Positions 1-5,549 of a stretch of DNA of 5,549 nucleotides are shown piece by piece; position 1 is the first letter of the stretch, and each line of letters opens with the position of its first letter. The notes under the pieces are model-generated. The model was not told the origin of the DNA. It saw only the letters and a list, made by a program, of their open reading frames with translations, and did not search any database. The translations under genes were made by a program, and so were the position numbers. The stretch is from Desulfobulbaceae bacterium (GTDB lineage Bacteria; Desulfobacterota; Desulfobulbia; Desulfobulbales; Desulfocapsaceae): the NCBI GenBank assembly GCA_003509305.1, contig DOMU01000213.1, forward strand, positions 1 through 5,549, given 5' to 3'.

Positions 1-3
1 GCA

Positions 4-300
4 GAACCCCGCTTGCCTCCTTCGGAACCCGGACCGCCTGGCTTTTATTACGGATTATTCTTAATAAAAAACACAATCTTCTCCCTGAGAACCCGGACAT
101 CCTGGTTTTTACTGGGCATCATCCTCAATAAAAGCCCGGAAATTCTCCCTTTTATTAAGCATCATCTCTAATAACAACCAGGCGATCCGGGTTCGGAGCA
201 AGGAAACCGGGGTTAAAAGCCAGACGATCCGCGCTTTTATTAAGCACAATCCGTAATAAAAGCCAGGCGGTCGGGGTTCGGAACAAGAAAGCCGGGGTTC
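4..300. repeat. Array of about 49-bp hairpin repeats in both orientations, forming a long inverted repeat
   Basis: Related units lie at 22-69 and 89-134 (plus orientation) and at 149-197 and 234-282 (minus orientation). A half unit at 213-233 directly abuts the last one. In plus orientation each unit reads roughly GAACCCGGAYCGCCTGG, then CTTTTATTA, a loop of about 11 nt, and TAATAAAAG. Each therefore holds its own AT-rich hairpin; in the last unit 234-242 pairs perfectly with 254-262. The homology extends outward: 4-69 and 234-300 are inverted copies of each other over about 65 bp, and the units at 149 and 234 are both followed by a version of AAGGAAACCGGGGTT. Open frames crossing this block only reflect the repeat and are not supported as genes. 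The family is not recognised by name; it resembles REP/MITE-type intergenic repeats. Confidence 0.8.
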
Positions 301-398
301 AATTGATAAAAATCCGGGCAAAAAGCCGGGATAAGGGCGTAAAATTGAGAAACTGCCGGGCACAACGCCAGCGATTCCCCGCTTTGGGCGAGTTTGCC
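301..398. other. Non-coding spacer between two repeat families
   Basis: No convincing coding sequence, RNA gene or promoter is seen in this stretch. It links the AT-stem repeat block to the GC-rich palindromic repeats that start at 399. The open frames crossing it on the minus strand have low-complexity, repeat-derived compositions and no recognisable domain. Confidence 0.5.
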
Positions 399-433
399 GC
401 CGCTCGTGGTGAGCCAGCCGAACCATGAACGGC
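399..433 (+). repeat. Palindromic intergenic repeat, copy 1 (TGG/CCA arm type)
   Basis: The arms GCCGCTCGTGG (399-409) and CCATGAACGGC (423-433) pair around the core TGAGCCAGCCGAA. There is one C/A mismatch, and one G.U pair (406/426) if read as plus-strand RNA. It matches the general form of a widely seen intergenic palindrome, GTTCGTGGTGAGCTTGTCGAA... (recognised from memory, not searched). The 22 bases at 415-436 recur exactly at 590-611 in copy 3. Confidence 0.75.
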
Positions 434-448
434 TTTCGGGAAGCATCC

Positions 449-480
449 CTTCACCCTTCGATAAACTCAGGGCGAACGGA
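449..480 (-). repeat. Palindromic intergenic repeat, copy 2 (CCC/GGG arm type, inverted)
   Basis: Read on the minus strand this is CCGTTCGCCC, TGAGTTTAT, CGAA, GGGTGAA. The eight-position stem pairs 450-457 with 469-476 and includes one G.U wobble in minus-strand RNA (453/473). It is the same element as copies 1 and 3, but its inner stem triplet is CCC/GGG where theirs is TGG/CCA, so both arms changed together. It lies in the opposite orientation to its neighbours. Confidence 0.75.
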
Positions 481-524
481 TGCCGGGGTGTCGGCGCCAG
501 GCGGGCCTTGGCGCTGATTGTGCC

Positions 525-608
525 GCCGTTCGTGGCAAGGCCCGTGCATGGTGAGCCCGTGCATGGTGAGCTTGCCGAACCAGCCGAAGCAGCCGAACCA
601 TGAACGGC
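525..608 (+). repeat. Palindromic intergenic repeat, copy 3, internally expanded
   Basis: The outer arms 525-535 (GCCGTTCGTGG) and 598-608 (CCATGAACGGC) pair over all 11 positions, with a G.U at 532/601. The interior is longer than in copy 1 because of small tandem duplications. A 15-bp unit CCCGTGCATGGTGAG occurs twice (541-555, 556-570), and a 9-bp unit CAGCCGAA(G/C) occurs twice (581-589, 590-598). An inner TGG...CCA hairpin is nested in it. Its right end supplies the ATG and first codons of the short open frame containing the transposase remnant. Confidence 0.75.
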
Positions 609-761
609 TTTGTTGACGGCAAGATTTTCCGTTCACCCTACTCACCCGGCAAAAAACGTATTGAAAAGCTCTGGGCGAACCTCAAAAACTGGCTGCGTGC
701 GTATACCCATCTTTATGCTTCAATTCAGGACGCTGTAAAACACTCCTTTAAACAGGAATAG
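600..761 (+). pseudogene. IS630-family transposase, C-terminal remnant
   Basis: This 53-codon open frame contains FRSPYSPGKKRIEKLWANLKNWLR and ends ...VKHSFKQE followed by TAG. In IS630/Tc1-mariner-type transposases the last catalytic block is LPPYSPDLNPIEKLWANLK, where the Glu of IEKLW is the final residue of the DDE triad. That Glu is present here (codon 663-665), but the usual DLNP is replaced by GKKR. Everything before this block, including the first two catalytic Asp residues and the helix-turn-helix, is absent. The apparent start and first codons (MNGF) come from the palindromic repeat, so the ATG is accidental. A non-functional IS scar; terminal inverted repeats could not be defined. 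Confidence 0.8.
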
Positions 762-794
762 CTCTATAAAGTTTTCTGATATGCTGCTTGCTCT

Positions 795-832
795 ATGCCG
801 TTGTTTCCACAGAACGGCATGGATTGTTTTTT
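795..832 (+). terminator. Candidate intrinsic terminator downstream of the transposase remnant
   Basis: A perfect 8-bp stem ATGCCGTT (795-802) / AACGGCAT (813-820) encloses a 10-nt loop. GGATTG and a run of six T (827-832) follow. The T run starts six bases after the stem, so efficiency is uncertain. It could be the original end of the IS transcript. Confidence 0.45.
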
Positions 833-845
833 GTGCGGAATTCCT

Positions 846-887
846 TGCCAAAATAAAAAGCCGCCCCGCTGATGCAGCGGGACGGCT
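846..887 (-). terminator. Rho-independent terminator of the flgL remnant
   Basis: On the minus strand AGCCG-T-CCCGCTG (887-875) pairs with CAGCGGG-G-CGGCT (871-859) around a 3-nt CAT loop: 13 pairs including one U.G. TTTTATTTTGG follows immediately (858-848). The hairpin begins 28 bases past the flgL stop codon. This is a textbook intrinsic terminator and fits flgL being the last gene of its original transcript. Confidence 0.9.
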
Positions 888-915
888 GGAATATCTGAGA
901 TGCGCGCGTTTTACG

Positions 916-1800
916 CTATCGCAGATAATCGAGGATACTGATTTCTGAAACCCGGGCTGTAATGGATAGGGCTGCCTGCAAGGACGACTCCTGCTGCAGG
1001 ATGGCGCTGAAATTTTCGAAGGGATCGGTATCCTCATAACGCGACAGCAACTGCTTGAGATCGTCCCTGATGTCTTCCTGGCGGAACATCGACGATTCGA
1101 CATGGGATGCCTGAACGCCCATATGGCTGCGCAGGCGTCTTTCCTGGTCGGCGGCAATCTCGAGATTGCCGGTTTGCTGCTGCACGCCACCGCCGGGGCC
1201 ATTCTCATCCGATAAATTACCAGCGCGAAGCGCCTCTTCCAGGCGAGTCAGCACGGAAAAAACATCGACATGACCCTCTTCAGGCTGACCGCTGGCCGCC
1301 GTCCCAGCGCTCGTCCAGTTGCTGTTGGAAACGCCGAGGAATAATTCGTTGCCGGTAATGCTGGTCTCGACATATTCGTTGGGCCCGATCTCCATCTGGG
1401 TGGGCTTGTTGTCACCATTATACTGATAGGGCCAGGTGGTGGAATCGGCGGCATCGTAGGCCGCCGGGTCATAATTTGGGTTGGCGGTAAAAGGCGGGGT
1501 ATTCTCCTGATAGCCGGAGAAAATATATTTGCCGCCGATGCTGGCGTTGGCGGTATCAAGGAGCTGGGAGCGTATCCCCGCGATCTCATCGGCAATTGTA
1601 TTAAGGTTGTCATCGTCCCGGCTGCTGTTCACTGCGCTAATGCCCAGTTCCTTCGCTCGTTGCAGCGCGTTTTCGATGCTTGCCAGATAACCATCGGCGG
1701 CATCCATTTTGTCCTGGGTTACATTCATGGTTTCCAGATAACGCTCGCTATGGCGCAACTCGGTTCGGGTGGTTAATACCGGGCGGAGCGCCGCCGGGTC
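916..1800 (-). pseudogene. flgL: Flagellar hook-filament junction protein FlgL (HAP3), 5'-truncated
   Basis: FlgL is a flagellin-like structural protein that, with FlgK, joins hook to filament; it is exported through the flagellar type III apparatus. About 294 codons remain. They start near DPAALRPVLTTRTELRHSERY, equivalent to the family's (S)DDP...VL..RTEL segment just after the N-terminal coiled-coil region. Next come ENALQRAKELGISAVN, IRSQLLDTANASIGGKYIFSG (the conserved GkYiFsG), a variable D2/D3-like middle, and the C-terminal helix ending SITARVSEISILDYLR. Roughly the first 50-60 residues normally needed for assembly and export are missing, along with the start codon and promoter. At about 1790 the sequence changes into antisense modC. 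The minus-strand frame stays open to a TTG at 2409, but that extension is only the complement of modC and downstream DNA, so a 497-residue FlgL should not be annotated. Stop is TAG at 916-918, followed by a strong terminator. Confidence 0.85.
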
Positions 1801-2298
1801 GGTGTCGTCTTTCAGGAGACATGCCTGTTCCCGCACATGAGCGTTGGCAAAAACCTGCTTTATGGCATGAAACGCCTGCCAAAGGAAGAACGCCACATTG
1901 ACCCAGACCGTGTGGTCGCCTTTTTGCAAATTGGCCATTTGCTGGAGCAGAATGTCCGACAGATTTCTGGTGGTGAGCGCCAGCGGGTAGCTTTGGGTCG
2001 GAGCATCCTCGCCAACCCGAGGCTGGTTTTGCTTGACGAACCACTGACCGGTCTCGACGAGCCGCTGAAACAGCGGATCATCCCAGAAATCCGCTCCATT
2101 CTCGCTGAATTTGCCATCCCCTTTCTCTTCATCAGCCACAACCCGGAAGAAATGCGCCTGATGACCGAGGAGACACTGGTGATCCGCGGCGGCCAGATCA
2201 AGCGGCAAATGTCCACCGAAGTGGCCCAGTCCGACCAGCCTGTCGGTGATGTGTCTCATCGAAACCCGCCCGGCTGGCCTGCTGTTGGCAGGCATTGA
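1789..2298 (+). pseudogene. modC: Molybdate ABC transporter ATP-binding protein (ModC-like), 5'-truncated
   Basis: ModC is the cytoplasmic ATPase that powers ModB/ModA molybdate import. The frame is readable from RRRVGVVFQETCLFPHMSVG, which contains the Q-loop Gln (1813-1815) and the LFPHxSV...NLLYG stretch typical of ModC. The ABC signature ISGGERQRVALGR starts at 1963. Walker B with D-loop, LVLLDEP-LTGLD, ends near 2058, and the H-loop His is at 2137-2139. Walker A (GxSGxGKS/T) and the preceding 70-80 residues are absent, and an in-frame TAA lies at 1774-1776. The first ATG (1837) falls after the Q-loop, so no functional ATPase can be made. After ...VIRGGQI the frame runs only about 30 unrecognised residues, with no TOBE (molybdate-binding) domain. 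The native protein was either a short form or is cut here as well. modA and modB are not in the window. The assignment as ModC rather than another importer ATPase rests on the LFPHMSV/NLLYG motif. Confidence 0.8.
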
Positions 2299-2605
2299 TG
2301 TACTTGACCGGCGCCTCAAACCGCTTTTGCAACGGGGAGTCCGCCGGATTCCCGGTGGAGAAGGCCAGCGCTTCCAACGATAAGCGTAACCAGTTTTTTG
2401 GTAAGGCAATCCGTTGCAAAGATATTTCCGTCTGACTTGACATTGTCGGCAACATTGGGCATTTTTACTGTATCTTTAGCGAAACCGGTGATGTCTCATC
2501 TCCTTGTATTCTGCGGTGTTCGGTAGTAATCTCCGCTCGTATCTAACTCTATCGGCGCTAGCCCCGCCGGCGTTCCATCCTTTTTGATTCTTTGGTAAGC
2601 ACCCT
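2299..2605. other. Intergenic region upstream of the iclR-type gene
   Basis: About 300 bp lie between the modC remnant and the regulator. A perfect TTGACA (2437-2442) is a possible -35 box, but the best -10 at normal spacing (CATTTT, 2460-2465) is poor, so promoter assignment is weak. A short near-repeat occurs at 2244-2260 and 2486-2500 (CGGTGATGT(GT)CTCATC). A 5-bp stem at 2553-2569 is too weak for a confident terminator. An 85-codon minus-strand frame (2198-2455) has no recognised domain and no clear ribosome-binding site, so it is not called as a gene. The operator of the downstream regulator would be expected here, but no clear palindrome was identified. Confidence 0.5.
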
Positions 2606-3379
2606 ATGCGAGGAAAAGTTTACGAGGTTGCCGCGCTGCTCAAAGCCTATGAGATTCTCGATTTTCTGCTGGTGAAAGGCGAGGCGACGTTCACCGAGAT
2701 CCATACCAGCCTTGGCCACCCGAAGTCGAGCACCTACAAAACCATCAGTACTCTCGAGTCCCTGGGCCTGGTGCGGATGATCGGCCAATCCAATCGCTAT
2801 GCTCTCGGTCTCAGCCTGATTGAGCTGGGCGCCAAAGCGGCCAACCAGGTGGATATGACCACCGAAGCCAAACCCATCTTGCGGAATCTGTCGATGGAAA
2901 GCCGCCGCACCTGCCATCTCGGCATCCTTGATGGCTCGGAAGTCATCTATCTGCTGAAAGAAAATGTCTACGGTGCGATCAGCCTTGATACCTGGGCTGG
3001 CAAACGCTTCGGTGTCCATTGCACGGCTATGGGGAAAGTGCTTTTGGCCTGGTTGCCGGAAAAAGAGGTGGACCGTATCCTGGCCGGCGCCGAATTTACC
3101 AAATACACACCCAACACGGTGACGACGCCGGAAGAGGTCAAACAGGCTTTGGTCGAGGTGCGGGTGCGCGGCTGGGCTACCGACGACGAGGAGAGTAACA
3201 AGATGGTGCGCTGCGTCGCCGCGCCGGTGCTGGACAGTCGGGGAAAAGTCTGCGCCGCCTTAAGCGTCACTACGCTGACCGATCTTGACAATTATGAACA
3301 GTTGCTGGGCCTTACCAATATGGTGGTCGATGCCGCCAGTAAACTGTCGAAAAAACTCGGTTCATCCTCATCCGTCTGA
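2606..3379 (+). CDS. IclR-family transcriptional regulator
   Basis: IclR proteins are dimeric DNA-binding regulators in which a C-terminal domain senses a small metabolite, usually a substrate or intermediate of a neighbouring catabolic pathway. The 257 residues match the normal family length of 240-280. Residues about 5-75 form the winged helix-turn-helix: the HTH is FTEIHTSLGHPKSSTYKTIS, followed by LESLGLV, and RYALGLSLIELG leads into the linker helix. Residues about 85-250 form the effector domain, with GKRFGVHCTAMGKVLLAWL (132-150) and RGWATDDEES...VRCVAAPVLD (188-210), both typical IclR blocks. The ATG at 2606 keeps the whole wHTH; its ribosome-binding site is weak (GGTAAG 2596-2601), suggesting low expression. 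The gene lies 42 nt upstream of, and in the same direction as, the transketolase gene, which it probably controls. IclR genes are more often divergent from their targets, so autoregulation of one shared transcript is plausible. The effector is unknown. Confidence 0.93.
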   Translation: MRGKVYEVAALLKAYEILDFLLVKGEATFTEIHTSLGHPKSSTYKTISTLESLGLVRMIGQSNRYALGLSLIELGAKAANQVDMTTEAKPILRNLSMESRRTCHLGILDGSEVIYLLKENVYGAISLDTWAGKRFGVHCTAMGKVLLAWLPEKEVDRILAGAEFTKYTPNTVTTPEEVKQALVEVRVRGWATDDEESNKMVRCVAAPVLDSRGKVCAALSVTTLTDLDNYEQLLGLTNMVVDAASKLSKKLGSSSSV

Positions 3380-3411
3380 ACGTTTTTCCCCGGTTTCATC
3401 CGGCCTCTTCT

Positions 3412-3415
3412 GGAG
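3412..3415 (+). promoter_or_regulatory. Ribosome-binding site of the transketolase gene
   Basis: GGAG lies 6 nt before the ATG at 3422, within TGGAGAATCACATG. It fixes the start of the transketolase and is stronger than the site ahead of the regulator gene. Confidence 0.7.
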
Positions 3416-3421
3416 AATCAC

Positions 3422-5311
3422 ATGCGCTTTCCCATTGATCTTGGCGGTTATCAGCCTCTTGCCTTTTCCCTTGCCGAAGAAACCCTCAGCGGCGCCAAAC
3501 GGCAAACACTCGCGAAAAATCTCGCTCTCGTTCGCGATAGCATTATCTTTTTTACGGCCTTGGCCAACGCCAAAGGTCTGGGCGGCCATACCGGAGGCGC
3601 CTATGACATCGCCCCGGAAATGCTGATTGTTGACGGCTTCATCAAGGGTGGCGCGGCGATTGTTCCCACCTTTTTCGACGAGGCCGGGCACCGCGTTGCC
3701 ATCCAGTACCTGATGGCGGCGTTGAACGGCTATCAGAGTTATGAGTCACTTTTGCACTACCGCGAAGCCGGTTACGGCCTGTACGGCCACCCGGAGCGGG
3801 AAGACAAGGCCGGCGTCTTCTTTTCCTCCGGGCGGCTGGGGCATATGTGGAGCCATGTCAACGGCGTCGCCGAGGCAAGTCCAGGGAAAGCGGTGGTTAT
3901 GTTTGGCAGTGATGGCGCCCAGATGGAAGGCGACGACGCCGAAGCGGCGCGATACGCGGTGGCGCGTCGGCTCAACGTTAAACTGTTGCTTGATGACAAC
4001 AATGTCACCATCGCCGGGCATCCACAGGATTATATGCCGGGCTATGACGTGGCAAAGACGCTCTCCGGGCACGGGCTGGCCGTCAGCGGCGGCGACGGTG
4101 AAGACCTTGACGATCTCTATTGTCGCGTCCGTCAGGCATTGATGACGCCCGGTCCGGTAGCCGTGGTTAACCGCCGCAAAATGGCGCCCTCAGTGCCGGG
4201 GATCGAAGGCTCGCCGAAGGGGCATGATGTCATCGCGGTGAATCTGGCTATCGAATACCTGAAGGCGCATGGCCACGACGCGGCTGTGGCCATGCTTGAG
4301 GGCGTGTCGCCGGTAAAAAATAAAATCATCTATCAGGGCAGTACCCCGGAAACCGGCAAATGCCGTGATGACTTCGGCAAGATCATCTGCGGCCTGCTGG
4401 CCAGGATGGACAAGCCGGAAGAAAAAGTCCTCGTTGTCGATTCTGATCTCGAAGGCTCCTGCGGCCTGCACCACATCCGTAAACAGTTTCCGCGGGTGTA
4501 CCGCGTTGCCGGTATCATGGAGCGCAATAACTATTCGGTGGCGGCTGGTTTCGGTTCCGAGCCGGGCCGGCAGGGCATCTTCGGTACCTTTGCCGCTTTC
4601 CAGGAAATGCTGATTTCGGAAATCACCATGGCGCGGCTGAACGGAGCTAATGTCCTGGCGCATTTTTCCCATTCCGGTGTCGATGATATGGCCGACAACA
4701 CCTGCCATTTCGGCATCAATAATTTCTTTGCCGACAACGCCTTGGCCGAGGGCGATACGACACGACTGTATTTCCCCGCCGATACTTTGCAGCTTCAGGC
4801 GATGCTTAGCCGCATCTTTCACGACCCCGGTTTGCGTTTCGTTTACAGCACGCGCTCGGCAACGCCCTTCATCCTCGGTGCCGACGGCAAAAAATTCTTT
4901 GGCGGAGACTACAGCTTTGAGCCGGGTAAAGATGAACTGATCCGCGCAGGGAAAGCCGCTTATATCGTCAGCTATGGCGAGATGCTTTACCGGGCGCTTG
5001 ACGCGGTGGAAACCCTGCGGGCGGCGGGCCTTGATGTTGGCCTGGTCAACAAACCGACCTTAAATGTCGCCGATGAAGAGATGCTCGCTGAAGTGGGCGC
5101 GGCGAAAGCGGTGCTGGTTGTCGAAAGCCAGAACGTCAGGACCGGTCTTGGCAGCCGTTTTGGCACCTGGCTGTTAGAACGGGGATTGACGCCGAAGCTG
5201 AAAACCATGGGCAGTCACCGCCTGGGCCGCGGTGGCCTGGGTGAGCAGATCGTCAACCAAAATCTGACGCCGCAGCATATCGCCGACGCCATGCGCGCCT
5301 TGATGGCATAA
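3422..5311 (+). CDS. Divergent single-chain transketolase (thiamine diphosphate-dependent)
   Basis: Transketolases move a two-carbon ketol unit between sugar phosphates using thiamine diphosphate and a divalent metal. The 629 residues contain all three domains: PP-binding (about 1-290), Pyr (about 310-490) and the C-terminal domain (about 505-629). Visible motifs are GGHTGGAYD (His56); GHPE (His123); the cofactor motif GSDGAQMEG...LLDDNNVTIAG (Asp164, Glu169, Asn193); MERNNYSVAAGF (Glu367, the cofactor-activating Glu); and FGTFAAF (Phe390, Phe393). Positions aligning with E. coli TktA phosphate- and substrate-contacting residues are kept: Arg315, Ser341, His417, Asp425, His429 and Arg478. Two loops are unusual. 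The HGAPLG loop, whose His contributes to catalysis in classical enzymes, reads EGSPKGHD (Glu262). The HDSIGLGEDGPTH loop reads HSGVDDMADNTCH. The enzyme therefore probably uses phosphorylated sugars, with altered donor specificity or role. The start at 3422 has a good GGAG site. It sits between an IclR regulator and a LysE/RhtB exporter, unlike a housekeeping tkt. The family call is secure; the substrate is not. Confidence 0.9.
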   Translation: MRFPIDLGGYQPLAFSLAEETLSGAKRQTLAKNLALVRDSIIFFTALANAKGLGGHTGGAYDIAPEMLIVDGFIKGGAAIVPTFFDEAGHRVAIQYLMAALNGYQSYESLLHYREAGYGLYGHPEREDKAGVFFSSGRLGHMWSHVNGVAEASPGKAVVMFGSDGAQMEGDDAEAARYAVARRLNVKLLLDDNNVTIAGHPQDYMPGYDVAKTLSGHGLAVSGGDGEDLDDLYCRVRQALMTPGPVAVVNRRKMAPSVPGIEGSPKGHDVIAVNLAIEYLKAHGHDAAVAMLEGVSPVKNKIIYQGSTPETGKCRDDFGKIICGLLARMDKPEEKVLVVDSDLEGSCGLHHIRKQFPRVYRVAGIMERNNYSVAAGFGSEPGRQGIFGTFAAFQEMLISEITMARLNGANVLAHFSHSGVDDMADNTCHFGINNFFADNALAEGDTTRLYFPADTLQLQAMLSRIFHDPGLRFVYSTRSATPFILGADGKKFFGGDYSFEPGKDELIRAGKAAYIVSYGEMLYRALDAVETLRAAGLDVGLVNKPTLNVADEEMLAEVGAAKAVLVVESQNVRTGLGSRFGTWLLERGLTPKLKTMGSHRLGRGGLGEQIVNQNLTPQHIADAMRALMA

Positions 5312-5326
5312 ACGGGAATATAGGCG

Positions 5327-5549
5327 ATGCCTCCGGCGGATGTGCTGGTAATGTTTTTCCTGTCAGCGCTGCTTTTGGCTTTGACGCCTGGCCCGGATAA
5401 TCTGTTCGTGCTGGCGCAGTCGGCGCAGCATGGCAAGAAGGCTGGGTTGGCCGTTACCGCCGGTCTCTGCACCGGTCTCGTTGGCCATACCGTCGCCGTC
5501 ACCGCTGGCGTGGCGGCGCTTATCGTGGGCGCGCCGCTGGCGTTTGAGA
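5327..5549 (+). CDS. LysE/RhtB-family exporter, N-terminal part (truncated by window end)
   Basis: The 74 visible codons show the N-terminus of a LysE/RhtB-type inner-membrane exporter, a family that pumps out amino acids and related small metabolites. The first transmembrane helix, VLVMFFLSALLLALTPGPDN, ends in the signature TPGPDN. Then come LFVLAQSAQHGKKAGLAVTAG (the family's GrrxGl pattern) and a second hydrophobic segment from about residue 41, containing the conserved His (LVGH). The full protein is usually about 200-210 residues, so nearly two thirds lie outside the window. The ATG at 5327 is 15 nt after the transketolase stop; GGGAA (5314-5318) or TAGG (5321-5324) could act as ribosome-binding site. 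The spacing suggests co-transcription with the transketolase. The cargo cannot be inferred from this part. Confidence 0.9.
   Translation, partial: MPPADVLVMFFLSALLLALTPGPDNLFVLAQSAQHGKKAGLAVTAGLCTGLVGHTVAVTAGVAALIVGAPLAFE

Noticed and set aside
4..300. CRISPR-like array
   Set aside because: The units are in mixed orientation, diverged, and not separated by unique spacers of constant length.
109..426. Minus-strand open frame of about 105 codons over the repeat array
   Set aside because: Its peptide is the translated repeat units and hairpins (recurrent WLL/LIKAR-type strings), with no domain and no ribosome-binding site.
399..608. Recombination attachment site or origin
   Set aside because: Direct and inverted repeats are present, but no integrase, tRNA end, DnaA boxes or phage genes accompany them; the dispersed-palindrome explanation fits better.
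2198..2455. 85-codon minus-strand frame (MLPTMSSQTEIS...)
   Set aside because: No recognised family and no Shine-Dalgarno at a workable distance, and its 3' end is antisense to modC. It cannot be excluded as a gene fragment but is not supportable.
2437..2465. Sigma-70 promoter for the regulator gene
   Set aside because: The -35 TTGACA is perfect, but the -10 at 17-bp spacing matches the consensus at only three of six positions and lies about 140 bp upstream of the gene.
2553..2590. Possible terminator after modC (CGGCG/CGCCG stem, later T run)
   Set aside because: The stem is only 5 bp and the T run starts 11 bases later.
2558..3019. Minus-strand frame opposite the IclR gene
   Set aside because: It is the antisense of a well-supported IclR coding sequence and shows no domain of its own.
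4190..4822. 210-codon minus-strand frame inside the transketolase gene
   Set aside because: It is antisense to conserved transketolase motifs and has no recognisable protein features.

Overview
This is bacterial chromosomal DNA, most likely from a flagellated Gram-negative organism. It carries remnants of flgL (hook-filament junction) and modC (molybdate ABC ATPase), an intact IclR regulator, a transketolase and a LysE/RhtB exporter. Coding parts look moderately GC-rich. The FlgL C-terminus (ending ...SILDYLR) recalls Desulfuromonas/Geobacter-type proteins, but an alphaproteobacterial source cannot be excluded, so the taxon is tentative.

The window has two contrasting halves. The left half (1 to about 2600) looks like a decayed, rearranged region. 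It opens with about 300 bp of hairpin-forming repeats in both orientations, then three copies of a second palindromic repeat (399-608). The last copy runs directly into a 3' fragment of an IS630-type transposase. Next, on the minus strand, is the 3' four-fifths of flgL with its own intrinsic terminator. At about 1790 it meets, head to head, a 5'-truncated modC fragment on the plus strand. Both genes have lost their starts at the same junction, which suggests a deletion (or an assembly chimera). The minus strand happens to stay open across modC, giving a misleading 497-codon ORF.

The right half (2606-5549) is an orderly plus-strand cluster: IclR regulator, 42 nt, full-length transketolase, 15 nt, LysE/RhtB exporter (cut by the window end). 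The tight spacing suggests one transcription unit. The transketolase keeps the thiamine diphosphate motif and the residues aligning with phosphate-binding positions of classical transketolases. However, a histidine-containing active-site loop is replaced by EGSPKGHD and the donor-site loop is rewritten as HSGVDDMADNTCH. It is therefore probably a divergent, inducible, catabolic or specialised transketolase rather than the housekeeping enzyme. Its substrate cannot be read from this window.

No RNA gene, CRISPR array or clearly new defence system is visible. The most interesting items are the covarying hairpin repeats, the flgL/modC junction and the regulator-transketolase-exporter cluster.
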